The notes under the pieces: model-generated
What the model was told of the DNA's origin: nothing
The model's database searches: none
The model's input: the letters and a program-made list of their open reading frames with translations, nothing else
Position numbers and translations under genes: made by a program
Assembly (NCBI GenBank): GCA_017552435.1
Contig: JAFZPZ010000032.1
Span: forward strand, 1-32,731
Origin: Bacteroidaceae bacterium
Lineage (GTDB): Bacteria; Bacteroidota; Bacteroidia; Bacteroidales; Bacteroidaceae
Direction of reading: 5' to 3'
Length of the DNA: 32,731 bases
Shown: piece after piece, positions 14,866 through 25,865 of the stretch
Layout: every line of letters begins with the position of its first letter
Numbering within the stretch: the first letter of the stretch is position 1

Positions 14866-17349
14866 ATGAGTCAGATGAGAAAATTGTTTAACCTTTTTCT
14901 GATAGCCCTGTTTCCCATCACCGCGATGGCAAGTGAGTTGCCGTTTGGAAAAGGCACGCTCCGAATGCGTCAGGTGGCTCCGGGTGCCGTGAGGATACAG
15001 TATTGGGAACAGAAACCGACATCGCAGCTGCCCGATTGGCTCTATGTGAAAAATGATGAGGTGAACAGCCGCGACATGACGGTCGATGTGGATGAGGCCC
15101 GTCAGACGGTTACCGTCAAGAATCGACAGGGAACGCCCGTCTTCACGGCTACGCTCCATCAAATGCAGGGCAGAGAGGCCACGTTGGCTTTCCGTTCTCC
15201 GCAAGATGAACACCTGTATGGCTTGGGCCAGTTCCAGGACGGCTACAGTAATGTGCGTGGGCTGTCGCGCCGCCTGACGCAGGTGAATACACAGATTTCT
15301 ATCCCTATGCTTCTGTCGAGCAAAGGCTATGGCGTGCTTTGGAACAATTACGGACTGGTGGACTTCAATCCCTGTGAGCAACAGGTCGAGATGCACCTGC
15401 TGGATGAAGCTGGGCAGACGGAAGTGGTGAATGTCACCTCTACCGAAGGCGGCAAGCAGGAAGTGCGGCAGCGCAATATCTACGAAGCTACCATCGACCT
15501 CGCAGAGGATGGCGACTATTCGCTGCTCTTGGATGTGGGTCAGAAGATGGCCCGCCGCCACAACCTCTCGATTGACGGACAGAACGTCATCGAGATGCAG
15601 AACCTGTGGCTGCCGCCCACTGCCTCGACGATTGTTAAGTTGAAAGCAGGCCGTCATGTCTTGAGGGCGGAATTGTCTAAAGGTGATGCACCAATCATAT
15701 ACTATAATAAGGTAAAGGATGAGACGGTGTTCCGTTCGCCAATAGCCGATGCCGTAGATTATACCGTATTCGTCGGTTCTGCCGATGAAATCATCGCCAC
15801 CTATCGCGAATTGACGGGCAAGGCTCCGCTGATGCCCCGTTGGGCATTGGGCTATATCCATTGCCGCGAACGTTTCCACTCCTCCGACGAAATCCTGCAG
15901 ACAGCCAATCGTTTCCGCAGCGAGCAGTTGCCCGTCAGCGTCTTGGTGCAGGACTGGCAGTACTGGGGCAAATACGGCTGGAACGCCATGCGGTTCGACG
16001 AAGACCATTATCCCGACCCGAAGGCTCTGACCGACAGCTTGCACCGTATGGATATGCGCCTGATGGTCAGCGTATGGTCGAAGATTGACAAGAACTCTGA
16101 AGTCGGCAAGCAGATGCTGGCCGACAATTACTACATCCCCGGCACCGACTGGATAGACTTCTTCAATCCCGATGCCGCCGCTGCTTATTGGAAAAATTTC
16201 TCTAATCGTCTGGTGCCTCTGGGCATCGATGCTTGGTGGCAGGATGCTACGGAGCCAGAGAACGATGACCTCGCCGGGCGGCGTGTAAACAACGGCAAAT
16301 GGTCGGGCGAAGAAGTGCGCAATGTCTATCCTTTGTTGGTAAACAAGACCGTTTATGAAGGACTATTAAGTGAAGAGTTAAGAGTGAAGAGTGAAGAATT
16401 TGCTACCGCGCAGCGTCCAATGATCCTCACTCGTTGTGCTTTCCCTGGCATCCAGCGTTACGGCTCTGCCATGTGGAGCGGCGATGTGGGCAACGATTGG
16501 GAGACTTTCCGCCGACAGCTGACGGCAGGCTTAGGCATGCAGGCCGCAGGTATCCCCTGGTGGACCTACGATGCCGGAGGTTTCTTCCGTCCAGGCAACC
16601 AATATACCGACCAAGCTTACATCGAACGCATGCTGCGTTGGATTGAGACCAGCGTCTTCCTGCCCCTGATGCGAGTGCATGGTTACATGAGCAACACGGA
16701 GCCTTGGAACTACGGCCCTGAGGCACAAGCCATCATCGCCGGCTGCCTCAGTGAACGCTATCGCCTCTTACCATATATATATAGTATGGCTGCGGCTATC
16801 TCGTTCGAAGGTTCTACGCTGATGCGTCCGCTGGTTTTTGATTTCGCCGATGATGCCAAAGCTCTCGACCAGAAATATGAGTATATGTTCGGTCCGGCTC
16901 TGCTCGTCAGTCCTGTCACAGAACCGGACGTTACCTCATGGACGACCTACCTTCCCAAGACGCAAGGGGGCTGGTACGACTACTATACCGGACAGCACTA
17001 CGACGGCGGGCAAACGGTTACGACAACAGTCTCCAAAGCACACATCCCCGTCTTTGTGCGGGCAGGCAGTATCATTCCTGCCAAAGATGATGAGGTGCTG
17101 CTCTATCCCGGGACCGACGGGACCTTTACCCTCTATGAAGATGACGGCACCACAAGAGCATACGAACAGAATCAGTACTCACGCATCACGTTCCAATGGG
17201 ACGAAGTCCATCACCGCCTCACCATCTGCAAACGCATGGGCAAGTATCAGGGGATGACAACCCATCGCGCCTTCCGCATAAAGGTGGCAGGCGGCGGTCA
17301 GACGACCATTAACTACCAAGGAAAGAAAATCACTCTCGATATTCAATAA
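14866..17349 (+). CDS. GH31 glycosidase, probable alpha-xylosidase/alpha-glucosidase
   Basis: This 827-residue secreted enzyme has a signal peptide ending near AMAS (about 22), an N-terminal beta-sandwich, and a PA14-like insert at about 200-275. The GH31 barrel follows, with nucleophile D460 in WWQDATEPE and acid/base D540 in WSGDV. A C-terminal beta domain ends the protein. A PA14 insert is known from alpha-xylosidases such as Cellvibrio Xyl31A, so activity on xylose-type side chains is plausible, but substrate cannot be fixed by eye. A heptamer-encoded stretch (SEELRVKSEE, about 502-511) is inserted in a loop before the RPMILTR strand. It is the first gene of an eight-gene same-strand run. 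Confidence 0.92.
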   Translation: MSQMRKLFNLFLIALFPITAMASELPFGKGTLRMRQVAPGAVRIQYWEQKPTSQLPDWLYVKNDEVNSRDMTVDVDEARQTVTVKNRQGTPVFTATLHQMQGREATLAFRSPQDEHLYGLGQFQDGYSNVRGLSRRLTQVNTQISIPMLLSSKGYGVLWNNYGLVDFNPCEQQVEMHLLDEAGQTEVVNVTSTEGGKQEVRQRNIYEATIDLAEDGDYSLLLDVGQKMARRHNLSIDGQNVIEMQNLWLPPTASTIVKLKAGRHVLRAELSKGDAPIIYYNKVKDETVFRSPIADAVDYTVFVGSADEIIATYRELTGKAPLMPRWALGYIHCRERFHSSDEILQTANRFRSEQLPVSVLVQDWQYWGKYGWNAMRFDEDHYPDPKALTDSLHRMDMRLMVSVWSKIDKNSEVGKQMLADNYYIPGTDWIDFFNPDAAAAYWKNFSNRLVPLGIDAWWQDATEPENDDLAGRRVNNGKWSGEEVRNVYPLLVNKTVYEGLLSEELRVKSEEFATAQRPMILTRCAFPGIQRYGSAMWSGDVGNDWETFRRQLTAGLGMQAAGIPWWTYDAGGFFRPGNQYTDQAYIERMLRWIETSVFLPLMRVHGYMSNTEPWNYGPEAQAIIAGCLSERYRLLPYIYSMAAAISFEGSTLMRPLVFDFADDAKALDQKYEYMFGPALLVSPVTEPDVTSWTTYLPKTQGGWYDYYTGQHYDGGQTVTTTVSKAHIPVFVRAGSIIPAKDDEVLLYPGTDGTFTLYEDDGTTRAYEQNQYSRITFQWDEVHHRLTICKRMGKYQGMTTHRAFRIKVAGGGQTTINYQGKKITLDIQ
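16369..16396. repeat. Heptamer tract inside the GH31 gene
   Basis: Four AGTGAAG-type 7-bp units lie in the coding sequence and are read as SEELRVKSEE. They sit in a loop between VYEG and RPMILTR, which in GH31 relatives is filled by a short polar linker. Confidence 0.85.
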
Positions 17350-17361
17350 CAACAATAATAA

Positions 17362-19569
<2,208 letters not shown>

Positions 19570-19571
19570 AC

Positions 19572-19610
19572 GGGCTTCGCCCTAAATGATAAATGACAAA
19601 TGATAAATAA
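19572..19610. repeat. Left arm of an inverted repeat around the S23 gene
   Basis: A mini-hairpin GGGC-TTC-GCCC (19572-19582) is followed by four TAAATGA-type heptamers (19583-19610). The stretch 19583-19608 is a perfect 26-nt reverse complement of 20018-20043. It starts 2 bp after the xylanase-esterase stop codon. Confidence 0.9.
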
Positions 19611-19620
19611 TATATGATAT

Positions 19621-19977
19621 ATGACAAAGAATAATATTTTAGCAGATAAATCTGTAGATTTTGCAATCAGAATGGCAAAATGCTATAAATATTTAAGAGA
19701 AGAAAAACAGGAATTTATCATGTCAAAACAAATGTTTCGGAGTGGAACAAGCATTGGGGCAAACATTCATGAGGCAATCCAGGCTCAAAGTAAGTCTGAT
19801 TTTATTAGCAAACTTAGCATTTCATTGAAAGAAGGAAGTGAGACTTCATTTTGGCTTGTAGTTCTTCATAAAGCAGATATAATAGATGATGCTATTTATA
19901 ATTCATTAAAAAGTGATTTAGATGAAATCCTAAGGATTCTAATTTCAACAATAAAAACTTCAAAAAACAACGAATAA
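19621..19977 (+). CDS. Four-helix-bundle protein, S23 family
   Basis: This 118-residue protein has the S23/four-helix-bundle pattern: the SGTSIGANIHEA motif (about 41-52) followed by FISKLSISLKEGSETSFWL. Relatives are encoded in intervening sequences of some bacterial 23S rRNAs and, as Avd, in diversity-generating retroelements; many free-standing copies have no known role. It is strikingly AT-rich with AT-ending codons, unlike the GC-richer enzymes around it, which suggests insertion. The stop overlaps the next ATG by 1 bp. It lies in the 409-nt loop between two perfectly complementary arms. No reverse transcriptase or rRNA is nearby. Confidence 0.88.
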   Translation: MTKNNILADKSVDFAIRMAKCYKYLREEKQEFIMSKQMFRSGTSIGANIHEAIQAQSKSDFISKLSISLKEGSETSFWLVVLHKADIIDDAIYNSLKSDLDEILRILISTIKTSKNNE

Positions 19978-22274
19978 TGAATATATTCCAATATAAAGCT
20001 AAGGTGTTAACCTTATCATTTATCATTTGTCATTTATCATTTAGCCCCATAGGGGCGCAAAACCCCTTTGTGCAGACCTGGTGTACCAGCGACCCTGCTC
20101 CCATGGTGCACGATGGACGCATGTATGTCTATACTGGACACGATGAGGACAACGCCGATTTCTTCTGGATGCAGGAGTGGCGTGTCTATTCTACCACAGA
20201 TATGGTAAACTGGACCGACCACGGCTCTCCCCTAGCACTGGAGAGTTTCTCCTGGGCCGACGATCGCGCCTGGGCTTCGCAGACCATCGAGCGCGACGGC
20301 AAGTTCTATTGGTACATCTGCGCTCACAGCAAGATTTCAAATGGCATGGCCATCGGTGTAGCTGTCAGCGACTCGCCCACCGGTCCCTTTAAGGATGCCA
20401 TTGGTAAGCCGCTCTTCGAGAACGGCAGTTGGGACCACATAGACCCAACTGTACTCATTGATGATGATGGACAGGCCTGGTTGATGTGGGGCAATCCGCA
20501 GTGCTACTACCTGAAGCTGAACCGCGACATGATTTCCTATAGCGGCGAACTGGGTCGTCTCGATATGACCGAAGAAGCTTTTGGCGGCCCCATGATGAGC
20601 AAGCGCGAAAAAGGAAAGAAGTACAAGGATTCGTATGTAGAAGGTCCGTGGCTCCGCAAAGTTGATAGTTCAAAGTTTAAAGTTGAAAGTTCCAAGGTGT
20701 ACCAGTTGCTCTATGCTGCTGGCGGCGTGCCTGAGCATATCAGCTATAGCACGGCTCCCCACCCCACAGGTCCCTGGACCTACGCCGGCGAGATTATGCC
20801 CCTGTGCGATACCAAGTCGTTTACCAACCACTGCGGCGTGGCCGACTACAAGGGACACAGCTATTTCTTCTACCACACCGGCAAACTGCCCAAGGGCGGT
20901 GGCTTCGGTCGTAGCATAGCCGTGGAGGAGTTTAAGTACAATGCCGATGGTAGCTTCCCCACCATCATGCCTACCGACGAAGGTGTGAAACCAATAGCTA
21001 CCTTCAACCCCTATCAGAAAGTACAGGCCGAGACGATGGCTTTCAGTCGTGGTGTGAAGACCGAGCAGAACGACGAGATTGGTGTCTATGTGACAGAGAT
21101 TCACAATGGCGACTACATCAAGTTGCAGAACGTGAAGTTCGACGGCAACACGCCCAAGCAGTTCACGGCTCGCGCGGCCAGCGGTCTGCGTGGAGGTCAG
21201 ATTGAGGTACGTCTCGATAGCCTGGGTGGTCAGCTAGTGGCTCGATTGGAAGTTCCAGGCACTGGTGGATGGGAGAAATGGCAGACGCTCTCAGCCCCCC
21301 TCCAACTCCCCCGAGGGGGAGAGAAAGAAGCCTCCCCTCGGGGAGGTATGGAGGGGGCTGCTACCCACGACCTCTACTTTGCCTTCACAGGTCGCAAGGG
21401 TCCGAAGCTCTTCAACTTTGACTGGTGGCAGATTGAGGGCGAACAAAAGTCGCTCGTTGTTGAGGACGGCGGCACCGGCCCCTACCCTGCCATCATGAAG
21501 GAAGAGCCCACGCTCGAGGCTCACACCGTCTTTGTACCTGAGGACCTTTCTGCCTTCAGCGAGAAGAACCGCCTGCCCGTGCTTGTGTGGGGCAACGGAG
21601 CCTGCACCAACTCGCCCTGGGAACACTTCAAGTTCCTGAACGAGATTGCCTCGCACGGCTACATCGTTCTGGCCACAGGTTACATTCCCATGGAGGAGAA
21701 ACCCTACCAGGGCCCCATGTCCACCACCGAGCAGCAGATTCAGTCCATCGACTGGGCCATCGCCCAGAATGCCGACCCCAATTCACCTTATTATAATAAT
21801 ATTGACGTGAAGAACATCTGCGTGGCCGGTATGTCATGCGGTGGTTTGCAGAGTCTCTACAACTGTGCCGACCCTCGCATCAAAACCATGATGATCTGCA
21901 ACAGCGGACTCTTCAAGAACAGCAACCGCGCTCAGGCTGTGGGTGGTATGCCAATGCCCGACAAGTCGAAACTGAAGGATATCCACACGCCCATCATCTA
22001 TATTCTGGGTGGCAAGGAGGATATTGCCTACGAGAACGGCATGGACGACTTCCAACTTATTAATCACGTTCCCGCCTGCGCCGCCAACTATCCCGTGGGT
22101 CATGGTGGCACCTACCGTCAGCCTCATGGCGGCGAGTTCACCGTCGTTGCCATCGGCTGGCTCGACTGGCAGCTCAAGGGCGACAAGCAGGCTGCCAAGA
22201 TGTTCCAAGGCAAGGACTGCCTGCTCTCTAAGCGCGAAGGATGGACCATTGAAAAGAATAAGAAAATGAAGTAA
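19977..22274 (+). CDS. GH43-CBM6 enzyme with C-terminal alpha/beta-hydrolase esterase
   Basis: This 765-residue secreted protein has a repeat-encoded signal peptide (LSFIICHLSFSPIGAQ, about 13-28). The GH43 propeller follows with base D39 (TSDPAP), D156 (HIDPTVLIDDDG) and acid E222 (VEGPWL). A CBM6-like sandwich spans about 345-485. An alpha/beta hydrolase at about 490-755 has nucleophile S620 in GMSCGG, with candidate Asp in GGKEDIAYENG and His in PVGHGGTY. It probably acts as an arabinofuranosidase or xylosidase plus an esterase; the esterase substrate is inferred from context. A heptamer tract is inserted just after the catalytic VEGPW strand and a GC-rich hairpin in a CBM6 loop, both in frame. 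An alternative start is not obvious because the ATG overlaps the S23 stop. Confidence 0.9.
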   Translation: MNIFQYKAKVLTLSFIICHLSFSPIGAQNPFVQTWCTSDPAPMVHDGRMYVYTGHDEDNADFFWMQEWRVYSTTDMVNWTDHGSPLALESFSWADDRAWASQTIERDGKFYWYICAHSKISNGMAIGVAVSDSPTGPFKDAIGKPLFENGSWDHIDPTVLIDDDGQAWLMWGNPQCYYLKLNRDMISYSGELGRLDMTEEAFGGPMMSKREKGKKYKDSYVEGPWLRKVDSSKFKVESSKVYQLLYAAGGVPEHISYSTAPHPTGPWTYAGEIMPLCDTKSFTNHCGVADYKGHSYFFYHTGKLPKGGGFGRSIAVEEFKYNADGSFPTIMPTDEGVKPIATFNPYQKVQAETMAFSRGVKTEQNDEIGVYVTEIHNGDYIKLQNVKFDGNTPKQFTARAASGLRGGQIEVRLDSLGGQLVARLEVPGTGGWEKWQTLSAPLQLPRGGEKEASPRGGMEGAATHDLYFAFTGRKGPKLFNFDWWQIEGEQKSLVVEDGGTGPYPAIMKEEPTLEAHTVFVPEDLSAFSEKNRLPVLVWGNGACTNSPWEHFKFLNEIASHGYIVLATGYIPMEEKPYQGPMSTTEQQIQSIDWAIAQNADPNSPYYNNIDVKNICVAGMSCGGLQSLYNCADPRIKTMMICNSGLFKNSNRAQAVGGMPMPDKSKLKDIHTPIIYILGGKEDIAYENGMDDFQLINHVPACAANYPVGHGGTYRQPHGGEFTVVAIGWLDWQLKGDKQAAKMFQGKDCLLSKREGWTIEKNKKMK
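20016..20055. repeat. Right arm encoding a signal peptide
   Basis: Four inverted heptamers (20016-20043) are followed by the mini-hairpin GCCCC-ATA-GGGGC (20044-20056 region). In frame they encode the hydrophobic core and the cleavage-site region of the signal peptide of the GH43-esterase. A nearly identical sequence recurs at 23911-23951. Confidence 0.88.
20665..20692. repeat. Heptamer tract inside the GH43-esterase gene
   Basis: Four AAAGTTN units (a fifth, weaker unit begins at 20658) encode a SSKFKVESS stretch between the catalytic-acid strand and the next strand of the propeller. In the neighbouring GH43 at 22282 this turn is simply KRNGKYY. Confidence 0.8.
21293..21359. repeat. GC-rich nested hairpin inside CBM6 region
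   Basis: Outer arms AGCCCC...CTCC (21293-21303) and GGAGGGGGCT (21350-21359) enclose two perfect small palindromes at 21306-21321 and 21331-21346. In frame they encode a Pro/Arg/Gly-rich loop between WQTLSA and HDLYFAF of the CBM6 sandwich. Confidence 0.8.
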
Positions 22275-22281
22275 TAAGATA

Positions 22282-23799
22282 ATGAAAAAGACATTTGCCC
22301 CCATAGTCCTGTTTGCTACGATGGTTGCACAGCCTACATTGGCTCAGCAGCCCGACCATAAGATGCCGATGCCCGACCTGAACCAGGTGAACATGCCGCT
22401 GTTCCAGACCAAATACACCGCCGACCCCTCACCCTTGGTGGTGGGCGACACGCTGTTCCTCTACACCTCGCACGATGCCTCGCCCGAGGACATCCCCGAC
22501 GAAAACGAGCGCAGTTCTGCCGGCTTCTTCATGTACGACTGGCTGCTGTGGAGCACTACCGACATGGCCAACTGGACCGAGCACGGCGCCTGTGCCTCGC
22601 TCAAGGAGTTCTCGTGGCGCAGTCGTGAGAACGGTGCATGGGCCATCCAGACCGTCGAGCGCAACGGTAAGTATTACCTCTATGCACCTCTCCACGGCCA
22701 CGGCATCGGTGTGCTCGTTGCCGACACCCCTTACGGACCCTTCCGCGATCCCCTGGGTCAGCCCCTCGTATGGCAGAAGGAGCATTGGGATGATATCGAC
22801 CCCTCTGTCTTCATTGACGACGACGGCCAGGCCTATATGTACTGGGGCAATCCCCACGTCTATTGCATCAAGCTCAACAAGGACATGATTTCTACCGACG
22901 GTCCCATCCTCGTATTGAATCCTGCCGACGGCGTGATGCGCCCCGTCACCGAAGAGGGTGCCAAGATCAATCTCCGCATCCCTGGCAGTCAGAAGGCCAA
23001 TTGGAAGGTGAAGAACTATCAGGAAGGTCCTTGGTTCTACAAGCGCAACGGCAAGTACTATCTGGCCTATGCCACCACTTGCTGCCCCGAGGCTCTGGGC
23101 TATGCCATGAGCGACAGCCCCACCGGTCCTTGGGAGTGGAAGAACTATATCATGCGTCCCACCGAGCGCGACCGCGGCAATCACCCCGGCATCTGCGATT
23201 TCAAGGGCCGCTCCTATGTCTTCGGTCAGGACTACGACCTGATGCACCTCGACACCTATATCCATCACGAGCGCCGCAGCGTCAGCGCCAACGAGATTGT
23301 CTATCTCGAAGATGGCACCATTCCCGAGATTCCCTACTGGCTCGACCAAAAACCCATGCAGCAACTCCATTGGCTGAACCCCTACCAGCGTGTAGAGGCC
23401 GAGACCATGGCTTGGGGCAAGGGTCTGAAGAGTGCCAAGATGGGCATTCCCAACACCGGCGTAGTGAAGGATATGCCCGAGTCTATGGGCAAGCGCAATA
23501 TGTATATCTACGACATCGACAACGGCGAGTATATCCGTCTGCGTGGCGTCGATTTCGGTGCCGGCGCCAAGCAGTTCAGCATCTCTGCTGCTGCCACGGG
23601 CTCTTGCACCGTGACCCTGCGTCTCGACTCTGAGAATGGTCCCATTATTGGTACTGCCAAGATTGGTAGCACGGACTCTGTTGACGCCTACAAGCAGTTC
23701 TCTGCTAAGGTCAAGGGCGCCAACAGCGTGCACGACCTATACCTGTGCTTTGGTGACGTCCAGGGTGAAGTTCATTTAGACTGGTGGATATTTAAATGA
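22282..23799 (+). CDS. GH43-CBM6 glycosidase
   Basis: This 505-residue secreted enzyme has a normal, non-repeat signal peptide ending near TLAQQ (about 22). The GH43 propeller has base D48 (TADPSP), D173 (DIDPSVFIDDDG) and acid E248 (YQEGPWF). A CBM6-like sandwich follows at about 370-505 with EAETMAWGKG at its start. It is probably an arabinofuranosidase or beta-xylosidase acting on arabinoxylan oligosaccharides; the exact subfamily cannot be assigned by eye. It carries no repeat inserts, so it is a useful reference for where its neighbours have them. It starts 7 bp after the previous gene. Confidence 0.92.
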   Translation: MKKTFAPIVLFATMVAQPTLAQQPDHKMPMPDLNQVNMPLFQTKYTADPSPLVVGDTLFLYTSHDASPEDIPDENERSSAGFFMYDWLLWSTTDMANWTEHGACASLKEFSWRSRENGAWAIQTVERNGKYYLYAPLHGHGIGVLVADTPYGPFRDPLGQPLVWQKEHWDDIDPSVFIDDDGQAYMYWGNPHVYCIKLNKDMISTDGPILVLNPADGVMRPVTEEGAKINLRIPGSQKANWKVKNYQEGPWFYKRNGKYYLAYATTCCPEALGYAMSDSPTGPWEWKNYIMRPTERDRGNHPGICDFKGRSYVFGQDYDLMHLDTYIHHERRSVSANEIVYLEDGTIPEIPYWLDQKPMQQLHWLNPYQRVEAETMAWGKGLKSAKMGIPNTGVVKDMPESMGKRNMYIYDIDNGEYIRLRGVDFGAGAKQFSISAAATGSCTVTLRLDSENGPIIGTAKIGSTDSVDAYKQFSAKVKGANSVHDLYLCFGDVQGEVHLDWWIFK

Positions 23800-23802
23800 G
23801 GC

Positions 23803-23841
23803 GGGCTACGCCCTAAATGATAAATGAGAAATGAAAAATGA
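23803..23841. repeat. Left arm of the junction repeat, second copy
   Basis: Mini-hairpin GGGC-TAC-GCCC (23803-23813) is followed by TAAATGA-type heptamers (23814-23841). The 28 nt match the inverted right arm (23911-23938) at 26 positions. It starts 3 bp after the stop codon of the preceding GH43. Confidence 0.88.
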
Positions 23842-23844
23842 AAA

Positions 23845-25851
23845 ATGAGAAGAGGTATAAAGATGAAGAAAACTGACAACAGACTAAGGATAATAATGGC
23901 GTATTGCTTATCATTTATCATTTGTCATTTATCATTTAGCCCCGCAGGGGCGCAAAACCCTGTTATCCGCGATCTGTTTTCTGCCGATCCTACGGCCCGC
24001 GTGTTCAATGGCAAGGTTTATCTCTACCCATCGCACGACATCGTACCTCCTGCCGGTCAACGTCAGGATTGGTTCTGCATGGCCGACTATCATGTGTTTT
24101 CTTCGGAGAACCTGACCGACTGGACCGATCACGGTGTCATCGTCTCGCAGGAGAAAGTCCCCTGGGGAAAGCCCGACGGTTACTCTATGTGGGCGCCCGA
24201 CTGCGTCGAGAAGGACGGCAAATACTATTTCTACTTCCCCAACGGTCCTAAGACGGGTCGGGGCTTCGCCGTCGGTGTGGCTGTTTCCGATAGTCCAGAA
24301 GGTCCCTTTGCGCTGGAACCTGAACCCATCAAAGGAATCATGGGCATCGACCCCTGTGTGCTCATCGATAGCCTCACCCCCGACCCCTCTCCTGAAGGCG
24401 AGGGGAGCAAAAAAACACAGGCCTATATATATTGGAGTGGCATGGGCATACGTGGGGCCCGGCTCAAGGAGAACATGAAGGAGTTGGATGGACCTGTCAT
24501 CACAATGGAGGGTCTGCCCGACGGCTTCAAGGAAGGTCCATTCGCTTTTCGTCGTGGTGACTGGTACTACCTCACTTTCCCCTGGGTAAGGGAAGAGGGG
24601 GGCACCGAGACGCTGGCCTACGCGATGTCGAAATCACCCCTCGGACCTTGGGACTTCAAGGGCATCATCATGGCTGAACACGCCAACAGGTGCTGGACCA
24701 ACCACCACAGCCTGGTGGAATACAAAGGACAGTGGTACCTGTTCTACCATACCAACTTCTTCTCGCCCAATGACGACAAGCGCCGCTCGGTCTGCATCGA
24801 GAAGGTTGCCTTCAATGCTAACGGTACCATCCAAGAGGTGAAACCCACTATGCGCGGTGTTGGCATCAACCAGGCCACCGAACGCATCGAAATTGACCGC
24901 TATTCTTCCGCCGGCAATGTTCAAACCGCATACATTGATACCACCAGAACGCCACTCGGTGCTTGTGTCACCTTGTCTGGAAAAGGCAGTTGGGTGAAGT
25001 ATGACGATGTAGATTTCAGCAGCATCACCGACGGCTATCTGGTTATCAATGTTATGGCCAATGATAATACCCGGCTTTTTGTTAGAGAGAGGAGTGCCAA
25101 GGGTAAGGTCATTGCCAAGGTTCCTGTGACGGTAAAGAGCGAAAATGGCCCTTTCCGCCGCGACATGTCGGGGCAGTGGCTCACCCTGACAGCCCCGTTG
25201 GAATATACCCCGAAAGGTATCACCGACTTAGTGGTCACCTGCGATGGCGAAACCGTCAGCGTAGATTGGTTGCGCTTCAAGAACCGTCCAAAGTATTTCA
25301 GCGAAGTAGGGAAGGATGACAACCTTGCCAAGCCTGATGATCAGGGCTTCATCCGTCGCTGGAGACTGATGGAACCCATCGCCGTTGATGTGCGCAGCAA
25401 CGTCGTCTTCACCAACTCGTGGCTGCGTGACAAGTTCGCTGAAGAATTAGCTCAGCTGCCGAAGCAGAAAGCCAAGTGGTACACCCTCGACAGCGAGAAC
25501 TATAACGTCAAGCTGTTCCGCTTTGCCGAAAAATACGGTAAGCAAACCTACGGCTCATTCTTCTGGTGCGAGACCGTCATCGACTGTTCCACCGATATTG
25601 AGAACGTGCGTCTGGCCTGCGGTTCCAACGGTGCCTCCATGTGGTGGCTCAACGGCGAGGAGGTACTCTTGCTCGAGGGCGACCGCCGCATGGTGGAGGA
25701 TGATGGCATGTCCCAGCGTCTGACGCTCAGGAAAGGTCGCAACATTCTCCGCGCTGCCGTCATCAACGGCCCCGGCCTCAGCGATATGTGTGCACGCTTT
25801 CTAGACGAGGCTGGGAAACCTGTAACGGGCTACGCCCTAAATGATAAATGA
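23845..25851 (+). CDS. GH43-CBM6 glycosidase with extra C-terminal beta domain
   Basis: This 668-residue secreted enzyme has a repeat-encoded signal peptide (LSFIICHLSFSPAGAQ, about 22-37). The GH43 propeller has base D48 (SADPTA), D169 (GIDPCVLID) and acid E230 (KEGPF). A CBM6-like region lies at about 345-480 and an extra sandwich at about 500-668 has a PA14-like or jelly-roll look. A GC-rich repeat encodes SLTPDPSPEGEG (about 176-187), replacing the turn seen as IDDDG in the sister enzymes. The last residues TGYALNDK and the stop codon are encoded by the next junction repeat. An alternative start at 23863 has a better purine-rich upstream stretch; the mature protein is the same. Substrate is probably arabinoxylan side chains. 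Confidence 0.88.
   Translation: MRRGIKMKKTDNRLRIIMAYCLSFIICHLSFSPAGAQNPVIRDLFSADPTARVFNGKVYLYPSHDIVPPAGQRQDWFCMADYHVFSSENLTDWTDHGVIVSQEKVPWGKPDGYSMWAPDCVEKDGKYYFYFPNGPKTGRGFAVGVAVSDSPEGPFALEPEPIKGIMGIDPCVLIDSLTPDPSPEGEGSKKTQAYIYWSGMGIRGARLKENMKELDGPVITMEGLPDGFKEGPFAFRRGDWYYLTFPWVREEGGTETLAYAMSKSPLGPWDFKGIIMAEHANRCWTNHHSLVEYKGQWYLFYHTNFFSPNDDKRRSVCIEKVAFNANGTIQEVKPTMRGVGINQATERIEIDRYSSAGNVQTAYIDTTRTPLGACVTLSGKGSWVKYDDVDFSSITDGYLVINVMANDNTRLFVRERSAKGKVIAKVPVTVKSENGPFRRDMSGQWLTLTAPLEYTPKGITDLVVTCDGETVSVDWLRFKNRPKYFSEVGKDDNLAKPDDQGFIRRWRLMEPIAVDVRSNVVFTNSWLRDKFAEELAQLPKQKAKWYTLDSENYNVKLFRFAEKYGKQTYGSFFWCETVIDCSTDIENVRLACGSNGASMWWLNGEEVLLLEGDRRMVEDDGMSQRLTLRKGRNILRAAVINGPGLSDMCARFLDEAGKPVTGYALNDK
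23911..23951. repeat. Right arm encoding a signal peptide, second copy
   Basis: Four inverted heptamers (23911-23938) and the mini-hairpin GCCCC-GCA-GGGGC (23939-23951) encode the core and cleavage-site region of the signal peptide. The DNA is almost identical to 20016-20056 although the enzymes that follow are only distantly related. Confidence 0.88.
24373..24407. repeat. GC-rich insert encoding LTPDPSPEGEG
   Basis: A 35-nt GC-rich unit with partly palindromic halves is read in frame as LTPDPSPEGEG in the third GH43. From memory, similar TPNPSPKGRG-type peptides turn up in unrelated bacterial proteins as translated dispersed repeats. Confidence 0.75.
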
Positions 25852-25865
25852 TAAATGATAAATGA
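25827..25865. repeat. Left arm of the junction repeat, third copy
   Basis: Mini-hairpin GGGC-TAC-GCCC (25827-25837) is followed by four exact TAAATGA units (25838-25865). The stop codon of the upstream GH43 (25849-25851) and the start codon of the next (25862-25864) both lie inside the heptamer tract. Confidence 0.9.

Noticed and set aside
14836-16044. 402-residue minus-strand open frame opposite GH31
   Set aside because: It overlaps the GH31 promoter and catalytic gene, and its translation has no recognisable domain or signal.
19572-19582. Intrinsic terminator after the xylanase-esterase gene
   Set aside because: The GGGC-TTC-GCCC hairpin has only four base pairs and no T-tract follows; it is better explained as part of the junction repeat.
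19621-19977. Diversity-generating retroelement (Avd-like gene)
   Set aside because: No reverse transcriptase, template repeat or variable repeat was seen nearby, so the S23-family gene is treated as free-standing.
22429-23733. 434-residue open frame on the minus strand opposite the second GH43
   Set aside because: Same reasoning: the plus strand has full GH43-CBM6 motifs and signal peptide, while the antisense frame has none.
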